A stretch of DNA of 64,000 nucleotides from an uncultured bacterium (lineage in GTDB: Bacteria > Oederibacteriota > PGYV01 > Palsa-1178), in the NCBI GenBank assembly GCA_937889595.1, contig CALAOR010000058.1:16530-80529 (forward strand), given 5' to 3'. Positions 1 through 9,009 of this stretch are shown one piece after another. The translations under genes and the position numbers were made by a program. Numbering within the stretch: position 1 is the first letter of the stretch; the number at the start of each line of letters is the position of its first letter. The notes below the pieces were generated by a model. It made no database searches. It was not told the DNA's origin and saw only the letters and a program-made list of their open reading frames with translations.

Positions 1-966
1 AAAGGCGCGGACTGCCCCGATGCGGAAGTAAAAAAAGCGCTGTTCCTGATGAATGAACTGAAGGAAAAGTTAAAGGAAAACTTCAGGTTGGGCGGGAACA
101 TAGATTTTGACCTGGGGGAACCTGTATTTGTATATAATGACGATGGGAGCGTGGCCAATATAGTCAGGAAAGAGTCCCTGGACTCCCATAAGCTTATAGA
201 ATACTTCATGATATCGGCAAATGTATGCGCGGCTGATTTTATTACCCGCAAATCAAAGTTCGGCATGTTCCGCGTGCATGAAAAACCCTTCCAGAAGGAT
301 ATTGACGAATTCAACGCGTACATGAGGGGTATGGGTATTGACGTTTCCCTGAAAAAAGGTACAAATAAGGAATTCCAGCAGGTGCTGGAAAAGGTAAAAA
401 ATTCGGAAAAGAAAAACCTTGTGCAGAAAAAACTCCTGCGTTCAATGAAACTTGCCAGGTATTCCGAGAGAAATCTCGGCCACTTCGGGCTCGGGCTGGA
501 AAAATACACGCATTTTACCTCCCCAATCAGGCGTTATGCCGACGTCCTGGTGCACAGGCTGATAAAACATTTTCAGGGCGTAGAGGCCATGAAAGATACG
601 GATAAAGTTTATTTAAAGCAGGCAGCTGATAATATATCGGACAATGAAGAACGGGCCGAAAAGGCGGAAAATGACTCTTTCAGGCTTTTCTGCCTGGATT
701 TTTTAAAGGACAGGGTTGGCGATGTTTTTGAAGCGATAGTATCCAGGGTCACAAAAAACGGGTTTGTCATGGAGCTTGCCGAGTATCCGGTGGAAGGTTT
801 CGTGAATTATGATGCGCTTGAAGAATATTATGTATTTGACCAGTACAGGCAGGCGGCAATCGCGAAAAGATCAAAAAAAATAATTAAAACAGGCGATAAT
901 TTTTCTGTTATAATAGTCAGGATAGACCTTGAATCATTAAAACTTGAACTGGAGCCGGAAAAATGA
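1..966 (+). CDS. rnr: Ribonuclease R, C-terminal part (5' end outside window)
   Basis: The reading frame is open from base 1, so the gene starts upstream of the window; the ATG at 49 is internal. The visible 321 residues hold the end of the RNB catalytic domain, including the family signature HFTSPIRRYADVLVHRLI (about 175 residues in), and a C-terminal S1 RNA-binding domain (VGDVFEAIVSRVTKNGFVMEL). RNase II/R enzymes degrade RNA 3' to 5' hydrolytically; the S1 domain and highly charged linker favour RNase R over RNase II, though the N-terminal cold-shock domains and the metal-binding aspartates cannot be seen. It overlaps the next gene by 4 bases (ATGA). There is no long basic tail after the S1 domain, unlike enterobacterial RNase R. 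Confidence 0.9.
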   Translation, partial: KGADCPDAEVKKALFLMNELKEKLKENFRLGGNIDFDLGEPVFVYNDDGSVANIVRKESLDSHKLIEYFMISANVCAADFITRKSKFGMFRVHEKPFQKDIDEFNAYMRGMGIDVSLKKGTNKEFQQVLEKVKNSEKKNLVQKKLLRSMKLARYSERNLGHFGLGLEKYTHFTSPIRRYADVLVHRLIKHFQGVEAMKDTDKVYLKQAADNISDNEERAEKAENDSFRLFCLDFLKDRVGDVFEAIVSRVTKNGFVMELAEYPVEGFVNYDALEEYYVFDQYRQAAIAKRSKKIIKTGDNFSVIIVRIDLESLKLELEPEK

Positions 967-2354
967 AAAAAGTCATGTTGGCGTTTGTTTTAGCCCTTTT
1001 TCCTACCATAAGCGCGGCTTCTTCAGCCGGGGTTACATCGGTTTTTGACATAGGAACTTCTGTCAGGGCGCAGTCAATGGGCGGCGCTTTTTCCGCTGTT
1101 TCAGGCGACTCTGCCGGTGTTTATTTTAACCCGGCATTGCTTGATACAGTTGAAAAAATAGAAATTCAGGCTGCTTACATGCCGCTTTTTTTCGATACCA
1201 CATATAATTACCTGTGTTCCGCCGTTCCCACCCTCGACATAGGAGCATTCGGATTTTCAGCGGCTATGTTCAATACTGATAAGATATCATTCAGGGACTC
1301 TTCGGGGATAAAAACCGGGGACTCTTCGCAGTTCATAATGGAGCTCATAGCGGGATGGGGGATGTTTTTGATCGGCAATGACCTTTCAGTGGGGCTTAAC
1401 ATCAAGCTGGACTATCACAATATAGCCCGGTACGCCAATGCCATGACCTATGGCATGGATTTAGGCGCCTATTACCGGGCGATTAATGATAAAGATCAGA
1501 TACTGGCAGCGGCGCTTGTCCTGAAAAACACCTTGGAGCCGGATTTCAAATTAAGCGGCACAAATGACTCCATACCAAGGCAGCTGATTGCGGGGGCATC
1601 GTATGAAAGGATTTTAACCGGGGATATAACAGGCGCCGTTAACCTGGACGTGATCATCCCGGTCGGGACTGATTTTGACCTTAAAGCCGGGATGGAATTC
1701 ATATTTTTTAAAATGGTCGCAATAAGGGCAGGTTACAGCACGTATGGAATTATGTCCGCGGGCGCGGGGCTGACGCTGTTTGATTCAATAACGCTTGATT
1801 ACGGGATATTTATGACGGAACTTGACACTCAAAACAGGTTCGCCCTTAAGTATGCTTTCGGCGACAATGTGGCGGATTTAAGGAAAAGAAAAGAGGAAAT
1901 TGAAGAACAGAAGATTGAAAAGATGGCGAAAGTGATGGCCGCAAAACAATTGGAGCAGCTGCGCGGCAATATAGATAAAATGAAGGATAAAGAAAGGTTT
2001 AAAGCGCTTCATTACTCAAAGGGGCTTGAAGCATATTTTGACGCCGACTTAAAGATGTCGCTTGCGGAGTTTCAGACAGTGTATGATATTGACAGTGAAT
2101 ACATGAGTGTTACCTATTATACTTCCTATATAAAAGGTTTAATGGCCAGGACAAAACAGGGCGCATACAGCGATGACGTGGTAAATTTATACAGGGATGG
2201 CGTTAGTTTGTATTTGAAGCAGGATTACAAGGGCGCCAAGGAAAAATGGGAAAGCATACTCAAGATCGACCCATACAACAAGCTCGCCATAGAAAACCTG
2301 AAAGAAGTAAATTCCCTGCTGCGCGAACTTGAAGGCTTTAAGGAGGGCAAATAG
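963..2354 (+). CDS. PorV/PorQ-like outer-membrane barrel protein with C-terminal TPR region
   Basis: 463 residues. Residues 1-18 are a Sec signal peptide (MKKVMLAFVLALFPTISA). The start of the mature part, with ARAQSMGGAFSAVSGD-like and YFNPALL motifs, is typical of the PorV/PorQ (UPF0164) outer-membrane family. About residues 20-300 alternate as amphipathic beta strands, consistent with a barrel. Residues 300-345 are a charged helix (RKRKEEIEEQKIEKMAKVMAAK) and 345-455 read as TPR-like helical repeats (SKGLEAYFDADLKMSLAEFQTVYDID; GVSLYLKQDYKGAKEKWESILKIDP). A periplasmic helical tail on a barrel suggests an assembly or scaffold role, but no partner is known here. The stop TAG overlaps the GTG start of the next gene by one base, so the two are probably translated together. 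Confidence 0.75.
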   Translation: MKKVMLAFVLALFPTISAASSAGVTSVFDIGTSVRAQSMGGAFSAVSGDSAGVYFNPALLDTVEKIEIQAAYMPLFFDTTYNYLCSAVPTLDIGAFGFSAAMFNTDKISFRDSSGIKTGDSSQFIMELIAGWGMFLIGNDLSVGLNIKLDYHNIARYANAMTYGMDLGAYYRAINDKDQILAAALVLKNTLEPDFKLSGTNDSIPRQLIAGASYERILTGDITGAVNLDVIIPVGTDFDLKAGMEFIFFKMVAIRAGYSTYGIMSAGAGLTLFDSITLDYGIFMTELDTQNRFALKYAFGDNVADLRKRKEEIEEQKIEKMAKVMAAKQLEQLRGNIDKMKDKERFKALHYSKGLEAYFDADLKMSLAEFQTVYDIDSEYMSVTYYTSYIKGLMARTKQGAYSDDVVNLYRDGVSLYLKQDYKGAKEKWESILKIDPYNKLAIENLKEVNSLLRELEGFKEGK

Positions 2355-4681
2355 TGTCTTTTTTCTCAAATAAGCTGCTGAAAGAGGAAAAGTTTGTCCT
2401 CCCCGCGCAGAAACAGTATGTTTCTGAAATAAAAGAAAAGATAACCTCGCTTTGCAGGGAATACAACTTTAACTACAAGGACGTGAACAACCTCCTGATC
2501 GTGCTTGACGAGGCGTGTTCCAACATAATTAGGCACGCCTACAAGGACAAACCCGAGGGCGGGGACATTACTTTTGAGATCAAGGTTATGGAAAAAGGCA
2601 TTTACATCACATTAATTGACACAGGGAGAGGTTTTAACTGGAAAAACTTCCATACCCCGGACCTTAACCATTACGTGGACATAGGAAAAAAGGGCGGGCT
2701 TGGAGTATGGATAATAAGGAAGCTTACCGATAAAAGCGATTATAAAACAACCGAACGCGGCAATGAACTCACCCTGGTCAAGTACCATTCAAAAAAATCA
2801 CTTTTAAACCTGGTTTTGGGAATGATAACGTCGTCAAAGGGAATAAAGGAACGCTTTGTCGTGGCTACGACTATTTTTATCCTGCTTTTAGTCGCCGGGA
2901 CATATTTTTACTTTATCCGGCATGAGCAGGAAAGCCTGCGCAATAAATTCCTGGCCTATACCGGGGACATAGCGAGAAGCCTGTCTGATTCAAGCAGGGA
3001 AAGAATAATCAATAACAACTACCTGTCATTGATACAGATTTTAAAGGAAATAAAAAGTAATAATGAAAATATAGACGAGGTTTTTGTGATAAATACGGAA
3101 GGCAAGATTATCGCGCATAATGACGCCCAGAAATTGTACACGGATTACAACCGTAGCGACAGGAACTGCGTGGTTGTGCCTGCGATCAACGGAATTCTCG
3201 TCATGAAATGCACCTACGGCAAATCATACAGGTATGACATTGCATATTCCATAGCATTTCAGGGCATTGACATGGGCGAGGTTCATGTATATGTGACCAA
3301 AAACGGCATAGACAGGGTTATGGCGGGCAAAGCCATAAATCTCATATTTGCCATAGTGCTTATATTCCTGATATCCGCGGCTGGCATATACATGCTGCTC
3401 GGTCTCATCATAACACCCCTGCAAAGGCTCAGGGAAGGCGCGCTTGCCATAGGTGAAGGAAGGCTTGACCACCGCATAGAGCTTGAAGGAGAGGATGAAT
3501 TTTCCCAGATAGCGAATGCGTTCAATGATATGGCAAATAAGTTCAAAGGGGCGCAGGCATCGCTCGTTGAGCAGGAAAAGATGCAGAAAGAGATCGCGGT
3601 TGCCAAGGAAATACAGCAGACCCTCCTGCCAAAGAACATTCCGGACACCGAGGGGTTTGACATCGCTGCGCTTTACAGGTCGGCAAAAGAAGTCGGCGGG
3701 GATTATTATGACGTGATCAAGGTCGCGCCCCGTTTAATCGGCGTCATTGTGGCGGACGTATCGGGAAAGGGCATTCCGGGCTCGCTGGTTATGACCATAA
3801 CCAGGACAGTGGCTCGGCTGGTTGCCATCAAAAATAAATCCGCGAAAAGCGTAATGGTTAAGGTCAATAATTTCGTAAAGGAAGACATGAAAAAAGGCAT
3901 GTTTGTGACGGCGTTTTACCTTGTTTTAAATTCATTCACGCGCAGAATCAACTTCGCGAGCGCCGGCCACGACCCGCTCATATTGTACAGGGCCAAAGAA
4001 GAAAAAATCTATTACATTAAACCGAAAGGATTTCCCCTCGGCATAACACTGCCTGATGAGGCGCTTTTCAAGAAAATAATGGTTGAGGAAAGCCTGAAAC
4101 TCCAGAAAGACGATCTTATAGTGGTATATACGGACGGCGTGACCGAGGCCATGAACGGCAGGCGCGAGCAGTGGGGGGAAAAACGTTTTGTGGATTTCAT
4201 AAAGGCCAACGGTAGGTTAACTTCCAAAGAGTTCATAGACAAGCTCAATAACGAGCTTAAGGAATTTACCCAGGGGTATCCCCAGAACGACGACATAACC
4301 ATAGTCGTCATAAAGGAAAAGAAGACGGGCGCGGACATGCTGCGCAGTATGGACAGGCAGATAACCATGATGAAGAAAAAGAAAATGAAGATAAAAGATA
4401 TAGAAAAGGAGCTCGGAATAGACGTTGAAGTCTTCAAAAAAATGAAAAAGCAGGGATCCAAAATAAAGGAAGAAATGCGGTTCTTTACGTTTGAACAGAA
4501 AAAAGAGCTAATGAAGCTGGTTGTGGCGGAGCCGATGCTGAGCGTGTCAAAATACGCGGAAAAATTGTCCTTAAAATACAAAATGCAGATAACCGTGGAA
4601 CTCGTTATAAATGAGTTAAAAAGGGGAAATCTAGTAAGCGCGGAAAAAAGAAAAACTTACGCCAGGGAAAGAACAAAATAG
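2354..4681 (+). CDS. Membrane PP2C/SpoIIE serine phosphatase fused to an RsbW-type kinase domain
   Basis: 775 residues, GTG start, preceded by AAGGAGGG. Order: residues 15-145 HATPase/anti-sigma kinase fold (N box LDEACSNIIRHAY 51-63, DTGRGF 89-94, GGLGVWIIRKL 114-124); TM 168-188; an extracytoplasmic sensor region 189-328; TM 329-353; HAMP 354-405; SpoIIE-type PP2C phosphatase 435-655 with metal motifs GGDYYDV (448), ADVSGKG (467), SAGHDP (536), YTDGVTE (592) and NDDITI (645). Residues 660-775 form a lysine-rich helical tail that may contain a helix-turn-helix-like segment (KMKIKDIEKELGIDVEVFKKM). Family knowledge: RsbW-like domains phosphorylate STAS antagonists and RsbU-like domains dephosphorylate them; having both in one receptor is inferred to set a partner-switch. 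A STAS protein lies at 61999. Confidence 0.85.
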   Translation: MSFFSNKLLKEEKFVLPAQKQYVSEIKEKITSLCREYNFNYKDVNNLLIVLDEACSNIIRHAYKDKPEGGDITFEIKVMEKGIYITLIDTGRGFNWKNFHTPDLNHYVDIGKKGGLGVWIIRKLTDKSDYKTTERGNELTLVKYHSKKSLLNLVLGMITSSKGIKERFVVATTIFILLLVAGTYFYFIRHEQESLRNKFLAYTGDIARSLSDSSRERIINNNYLSLIQILKEIKSNNENIDEVFVINTEGKIIAHNDAQKLYTDYNRSDRNCVVVPAINGILVMKCTYGKSYRYDIAYSIAFQGIDMGEVHVYVTKNGIDRVMAGKAINLIFAIVLIFLISAAGIYMLLGLIITPLQRLREGALAIGEGRLDHRIELEGEDEFSQIANAFNDMANKFKGAQASLVEQEKMQKEIAVAKEIQQTLLPKNIPDTEGFDIAALYRSAKEVGGDYYDVIKVAPRLIGVIVADVSGKGIPGSLVMTITRTVARLVAIKNKSAKSVMVKVNNFVKEDMKKGMFVTAFYLVLNSFTRRINFASAGHDPLILYRAKEEKIYYIKPKGFPLGITLPDEALFKKIMVEESLKLQKDDLIVVYTDGVTEAMNGRREQWGEKRFVDFIKANGRLTSKEFIDKLNNELKEFTQGYPQNDDITIVVIKEKKTGADMLRSMDRQITMMKKKKMKIKDIEKELGIDVEVFKKMKKQGSKIKEEMRFFTFEQKKELMKLVVAEPMLSVSKYAEKLSLKYKMQITVELVINELKRGNLVSAEKRKTYARERTK

Positions 4682-4689
4682 GAGGAGCA

Positions 4690-5940
4690 ATGTTCCTAAA
4701 GCTTTTTTATAACGCGGCCAATGAAAAAAAAGTGCTGGGGCGCCTTGATAAGATGAATAGTTTCAGCCTTGAAGCCGCGCCTTCAATTGTGTCCATAATT
4801 AAAGACGTGGAAAAAAATGGCGACAAAGCCGTAAATAAATACACAAAAAAGTTTGATGATGTAGTTGTTACGCAGCTGAAGGTCCCGGCAAAAACCATCA
4901 AAGCCGCGTACGCGAAGGTGGACCGCAGATTTTTTAAATCCGTTTCAATGGCGATAAAAAATATAGAAAAGTTCCACTCGATGCAGAGGAAAAACATAAA
5001 AGATTATATTTTTAAGAATAAAGGATATACCATACGGCAGAAATACCTGCCGCTTGATTCGGCAGGCATATATATACCCGGCGGACAGGCGCCGCTTTTC
5101 TCAACACTGCTTATGGCGGGCATCCCGGCAAAGATCGCGGGTGTAAAAAGGATCGTTGTCGTATCCCCGCCAAGATATGACGGGGATGTGGGGCCGTATA
5201 TACTTGTGGCTGCGGACATGATAGGCATTAACGAGGTTTACAGGGCGGGCGGGGCGCAGGCAATAGCGGCTTTGGCATACGGAACAGAGTCGATCAAAAG
5301 AACCGACAAGATCGTCGGGCCCGGCAACATATACTCCACGATGGCAAAAAAATACTTATTCGGTAAAATAGGGATCGATTCCTTAAACGGGCCGTCAGAA
5401 GTGACCATAATCGCGGACAACACAGCGGATCATATGTTCATCACATACGACCTTTTGGCCCAGGCCGAACACGTAAACGGACACTCGCTTCTTATTACGG
5501 ACTCCAAAGGGCTGGCGGACAAAGTCGAAGCAGAGGTGAAAAAATCAGGTGTAAAGTCCGGCATAACCGTGATAATCGTGAAAAACATGTCAGACGCCGT
5601 GAAGCTGGCCAATTACAAGGCTCCCGAGCATTTGACGGTCGCGGCAAGGAACAGCGGCGAAATAATAAAAAAGATAACGAACGCCCCGGCAATATTTGAG
5701 GGCAATTACTCGCCTGTTGCTTTCGGTGACTATATGGCGGGCTCCAATCATATACTGCCGACTAACGGAACCGCCAGGTTCTTCTCCGGGTTGTCCGTAC
5801 TGGACTTTTTAAAGCATACGCATATCGTAAAATGCACAAAAAAAGGCATCGGGGTATTTGGAAGGGATGCGGAAGTGCTTGCCGAGCTGGAAACACTTGT
5901 AAACCATAAGAAATCCATAATGGCCAGGAGGGATTCATGA
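4690..5940 (+). CDS. hisD: Histidinol dehydrogenase
   Basis: 416 residues. Catalyses the last two steps of histidine synthesis, the NAD-dependent oxidation of L-histidinol to L-histidine, as a cytosolic zinc enzyme. Diagnostic segments are PLDSAGIYIPGGQAPLFSTLLM, GAQAIAALAYGTESI, GPGNIYSTMAKK and the catalytic Glu-His in QAEHVNGHSLL (about 258-268). ATG at 4690 is preceded by GGAGG at correct spacing, 8 bases after the phosphatase stop, so the regulator and his genes may share a transcript. It overlaps hisC by four bases (ATGA). Length is normal for the family. Confidence 0.96.
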   Translation: MFLKLFYNAANEKKVLGRLDKMNSFSLEAAPSIVSIIKDVEKNGDKAVNKYTKKFDDVVVTQLKVPAKTIKAAYAKVDRRFFKSVSMAIKNIEKFHSMQRKNIKDYIFKNKGYTIRQKYLPLDSAGIYIPGGQAPLFSTLLMAGIPAKIAGVKRIVVVSPPRYDGDVGPYILVAADMIGINEVYRAGGAQAIAALAYGTESIKRTDKIVGPGNIYSTMAKKYLFGKIGIDSLNGPSEVTIIADNTADHMFITYDLLAQAEHVNGHSLLITDSKGLADKVEAEVKKSGVKSGITVIIVKNMSDAVKLANYKAPEHLTVAARNSGEIIKKITNAPAIFEGNYSPVAFGDYMAGSNHILPTNGTARFFSGLSVLDFLKHTHIVKCTKKGIGVFGRDAEVLAELETLVNHKKSIMARRDS

Positions 5941-6977
5941 ATATACTTTCCCTTCAGCGCTCCACCGTCAGGGAACTTAAACCGTATGACCCTGAACTTT
6001 TGGCGGCATACAAATACAAAGTTGACGCCAATGAAAACGGGTATGACATACCTGTTGCAATAAGAAAGAAAATACTGAAAGAAATCGCAAAAATAAAATT
6101 TAACCGTTATCCCGACCCGGGTTCAGTCAAGTTAAGGTCAATATTGGCGGATAAAAACAGGATAGACCCGGGATGCATAGTAATAGGCAACGGTTCCGAT
6201 GAACTCATACATTATCTTCTTCAGGCTTTTACGGACAAAAATGATAAAATAGTGGCGCCGGACCCGTCTTTTGACATGTATAGGATACTGGCCCTTGCTA
6301 ACGGGGCAAAACCCGTGATAGTGCCGCTCGATGATAATTTTGACCTGGATGAAACCGCCGTGATCAGGGCGGCAAAGGGGGCAAAATTCATATTCCTGGC
6401 ATATCCGAACAACCCCACGGGTAATTGCTTTTCAGACGATAAAATGCTCCGCGTAATAAGGTCGGCCGGATGCTTTGTTGTCATTGATGAGGCATATTTT
6501 GAATTTTCGGGTAAAACATACTTAAACCTGCTTGCAACGCAGAAAAATCTCATAATCTTAAGGACTTTTTCAAAAGCATATTCGCTCGCGTCCATGAGGG
6601 TCGGCTACATGATGGCTGCCCCGGAAATAATAAGCGTGATAAATAAAGTAAGGCTTCCTTATAATATGAACGCGGTGTCGCAGGTTTGCGCCGAATTGAC
6701 GGCTCAAACCGACATCGCGCCCGTGGTCAAAAAAATACTTTATGAAAGGGAAAAACTTTATTCATCGCTTTATAAAGAATACCTTGTGGTAAAGAGCGAC
6801 GCAAATTTCCTGATGATCAAAGTATGCGACGGGAAACAGGCAAAGAAATTATTTGAAAAAAAAGGTATTTCAATTAGAATGTTTAAGGACGGCAGGCTGA
6901 AAGATTTTTTAAGGCTTACTATAGGCACCCCTGAAGAAAACAGGGCTGCCTTGGAAATACTCAAACGGGGTGTTTAA
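5937..6977 (+). CDS. hisC: Histidinol-phosphate aminotransferase
   Basis: 346 residues, fold type I PLP enzyme converting imidazole acetol phosphate and glutamate to histidinol phosphate. Visible landmarks are VDANENGY near the N-terminus, GNGSDELIHYLLQAF, the FLAYPNNPTGN loop, VIDEAYFEF and the PLP lysine in RTFSKAYSLASMRVGY (Lys213). The gene overlaps hisD by four bases and ends one base before hisB, so it belongs to the same translational block. A second member of this family lies at 35365 in an aromatic operon; position in the his cluster makes this one the likelier true HisC. Confidence 0.94.
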   Translation: MNILSLQRSTVRELKPYDPELLAAYKYKVDANENGYDIPVAIRKKILKEIAKIKFNRYPDPGSVKLRSILADKNRIDPGCIVIGNGSDELIHYLLQAFTDKNDKIVAPDPSFDMYRILALANGAKPVIVPLDDNFDLDETAVIRAAKGAKFIFLAYPNNPTGNCFSDDKMLRVIRSAGCFVVIDEAYFEFSGKTYLNLLATQKNLIILRTFSKAYSLASMRVGYMMAAPEIISVINKVRLPYNMNAVSQVCAELTAQTDIAPVVKKILYEREKLYSSLYKEYLVVKSDANFLMIKVCDGKQAKKLFEKKGISIRMFKDGRLKDFLRLTIGTPEENRAALEILKRGV

Positions 6978-7562
6978 ATGAAAAAACCAAGGAAAGCGGA
7001 AATGAAAAGAAACACAAAGGAAACCGATATAGTGTTCGGCATGAATCTTGACGGGAAAGGCGTTTATTCCGTCAAAACCAACGAACCGTTCATGACGCAC
7101 ATGCTGGAACAGCTGTCAAAGCACAGCGGCATAGACATGGTGATCGCGGCAAAAGGCGACACCCAGATAGACGCGCATCACCTGACAGAGGACCTGGGTA
7201 TAACTTTGGGGCAGGTTATGGCAAAGGCACTGGGCGATAAAAAAGGCATAAGGCGTTTTGGGTCGGCAGGCGTGCTTGATGAAGCGCTGGTAAGGGTGGT
7301 AATGGACCTGTCTGGAAGGACATACCTCGACTATAATGTGAAGCTGTCCGTAAAAAAAATCGGGACCTTTGACACGGAACTTGTGGAAGAGTTTTTTAAC
7401 GGTTTTACCCGGGGCGGCAACGTCACGCTTCACATAGACCAGCTAAAGGGAAGGAACACACACCACATACTTGAAGCCGTATTTAAGGGATTTGCGCTCG
7501 CGTTAAAGGAAGCAATAGCGATAACCGGGAAAAACCTGCCGAGCACAAAAGGAACGCTTTAA
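6978..7562 (+). CDS. hisB: Imidazoleglycerol-phosphate dehydratase
   Basis: 194 residues, the monofunctional dehydratase form without the N-terminal HisN-type phosphatase of enterobacteria. Metal-binding histidine motifs are DAHHLTEDLG (about 67-76) and THHILEAVFKGFALAL (about 161-176). Dehydrates imidazoleglycerol phosphate to imidazole acetol phosphate. The start codon follows the hisC stop directly; an in-frame ATG at 7002 is possible, but the upstream start gives the usual N-terminal lead (PRKAEMKRNTKET) seen in HisB proteins. As HisB has no phosphatase half, histidinol phosphate must be dephosphorylated by a gene outside this window. Confidence 0.95.
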   Translation: MKKPRKAEMKRNTKETDIVFGMNLDGKGVYSVKTNEPFMTHMLEQLSKHSGIDMVIAAKGDTQIDAHHLTEDLGITLGQVMAKALGDKKGIRRFGSAGVLDEALVRVVMDLSGRTYLDYNVKLSVKKIGTFDTELVEEFFNGFTRGGNVTLHIDQLKGRNTHHILEAVFKGFALALKEAIAITGKNLPSTKGTL

Positions 7563-7591
7563 ACGTAGGTAAATAATAACAAGGCGGGATA

Positions 7592-8227
7592 ATGAACAAA
7601 ATAGCGGTGATAGATTACGGCATGGGCAACCTGCACAGCGTGATGAAGGCCCTGCAGTACGAAAAAGTGGCGGCAATCCTTACTGATAAGCCGGAAACGA
7701 TAAGGAAATGCAGCGGGATAATCCTGCCCGGGGTCGGCGCTTTTCCCGACGCGATGGCTGAAATTAAAAAAAGAAAACTTTTGGAAGTCCTGACAGGGGA
7801 AGTAGAAGGCGGCAAGCCGATACTTGGCATATGCCTTGGCATGCAGCTGCTGTTTTCCTGTTCTTCGGAATTCGGGACGCACAAAGGCCTTGGGTTTATC
7901 CCGGGGAAGGTAGTCAGGTTCGACCGCAAAATGAAGGTCCCGCACATGGGGTGGAACAGCGCGGAGACCGCGAAAAAAGAGTCAAAAATACTCAAATCAA
8001 TAAAAAACGGCCAGTATTTTTATTTTGTCCATTCATATTACTGCGTGCCGTCGGATAAAAAAGCCGTATTGACAAAAACGCAGTATGGTAATACTATCTT
8101 TACTTCGGCTGTGGAACTCGGCAATGTGTTCGGTTTCCAGTTCCACCCGGAAAAGAGCAGCGAGAAGGCAATGGTGGTCTATAAAAACTTTTTTGAGATC
8201 TGTAATGGAAGAACGGCGGAGCATTAG
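7592..8227 (+). CDS. hisH: Imidazole glycerol phosphate synthase, glutaminase subunit
   Basis: 211 residues, class I glutamine amidotransferase. It releases ammonia from glutamine and passes it to HisF. The catalytic triad is visible: Cys81 in GICLGMQLLF, and His185 and Glu187 in QFHPEKSSEKA. The oxyanion-loop motif PGVGAFPDAM is present near residue 50. Lies 29 bases after hisB with an AAGGCGGG ribosome site, and 44 bases ahead of hisA. Partner hisF is the second gene downstream. Confidence 0.95.
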   Translation: MNKIAVIDYGMGNLHSVMKALQYEKVAAILTDKPETIRKCSGIILPGVGAFPDAMAEIKKRKLLEVLTGEVEGGKPILGICLGMQLLFSCSSEFGTHKGLGFIPGKVVRFDRKMKVPHMGWNSAETAKKESKILKSIKNGQYFYFVHSYYCVPSDKKAVLTKTQYGNTIFTSAVELGNVFGFQFHPEKSSEKAMVVYKNFFEICNGRTAEH

Positions 8228-8271
8228 AGGCAAGAGACTGGAGTAGGGCACAAACTTTAGGGGAGATCACA

Positions 8272-9006
8272 ATGCAAATAATTCCTGCAATTGATGTGAG
8301 AAAAGGCAAGTGTGTAAGATTAATCCAGGGGGATGTGCGCGATGAAACCGTGTACTCCAAAGAACCCGTGGAAATGGCAAAACTCTGGCAGGTAAAAGGA
8401 GCAAGGCTCATACACGTGGTTGACTTGGACGGCGCCCTGACAGGATCGCCTAAGAACATGGAAATCATAATGAAAATAGTAAAGGCCCTTCGCGTAAAAA
8501 TAGAGGTTGGCGGAGGATTACGCAACGAAGAGGACATAAAAAAGTATGTGAAAGCTGATGTAAAAAGGGTTATATTATCCACCTCGGCCATTGCACAGGA
8601 TGGTTTTTTGGAATCCATGATTGAAAAATACAAGGATAAGATAGTGGTCGGTGTGGACGCCAAAGACGGTTATATAGCGGTCAAAGGATGGAAAGACGTC
8701 ACGGAAATCAAGGTAATACCTTTCTTAAAGGAACTTGAAAAAAAAGGTGTTAAGACCATTATATACACGGACATAAACAGGGACGGGGTTTTAAAAGGCC
8801 CGAACATAAAAGGCATAGTTAAAGTCTTAAAACACACCCGCATGCGGGTGATCGTATCCGGCGGCATAACTAACCTGAAAAATATAGAAAGAGTGATCGA
8901 GCTTGACAAAAAGTACGGAAATATAGAGGGTATTATCATAGGAAAAGCCCTTTACACCGGGGATATTGACTTAAAAGAAGCCATAAAGCTGGCCAAGGAC
9001 GTATAA
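8272..9006 (+). CDS. hisA: ProFAR isomerase (phosphoribosylformimino-AICAR-P isomerase)
   Basis: 244 residues, a TIM-barrel isomerase that opens the aminoaldose ring of ProFAR to PRFAR. N-terminal IIPAIDVRKGKCVRLIQGD carries the catalytic Asp8, and the second-half phosphate and acid sites are seen in IIYTDINRDGVLKGPN and VIVSGGITNLKNI. The internal halves resemble each other and resemble HisF, as expected for this duplicated barrel family. AGGGGAGATCACAATG gives the ribosome site. Three bases separate it from hisF. Confidence 0.95.
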   Translation: MQIIPAIDVRKGKCVRLIQGDVRDETVYSKEPVEMAKLWQVKGARLIHVVDLDGALTGSPKNMEIIMKIVKALRVKIEVGGGLRNEEDIKKYVKADVKRVILSTSAIAQDGFLESMIEKYKDKIVVGVDAKDGYIAVKGWKDVTEIKVIPFLKELEKKGVKTIIYTDINRDGVLKGPNIKGIVKVLKHTRMRVIVSGGITNLKNIERVIELDKKYGNIEGIIIGKALYTGDIDLKEAIKLAKDV

Positions 9007-9009
9007 TAA

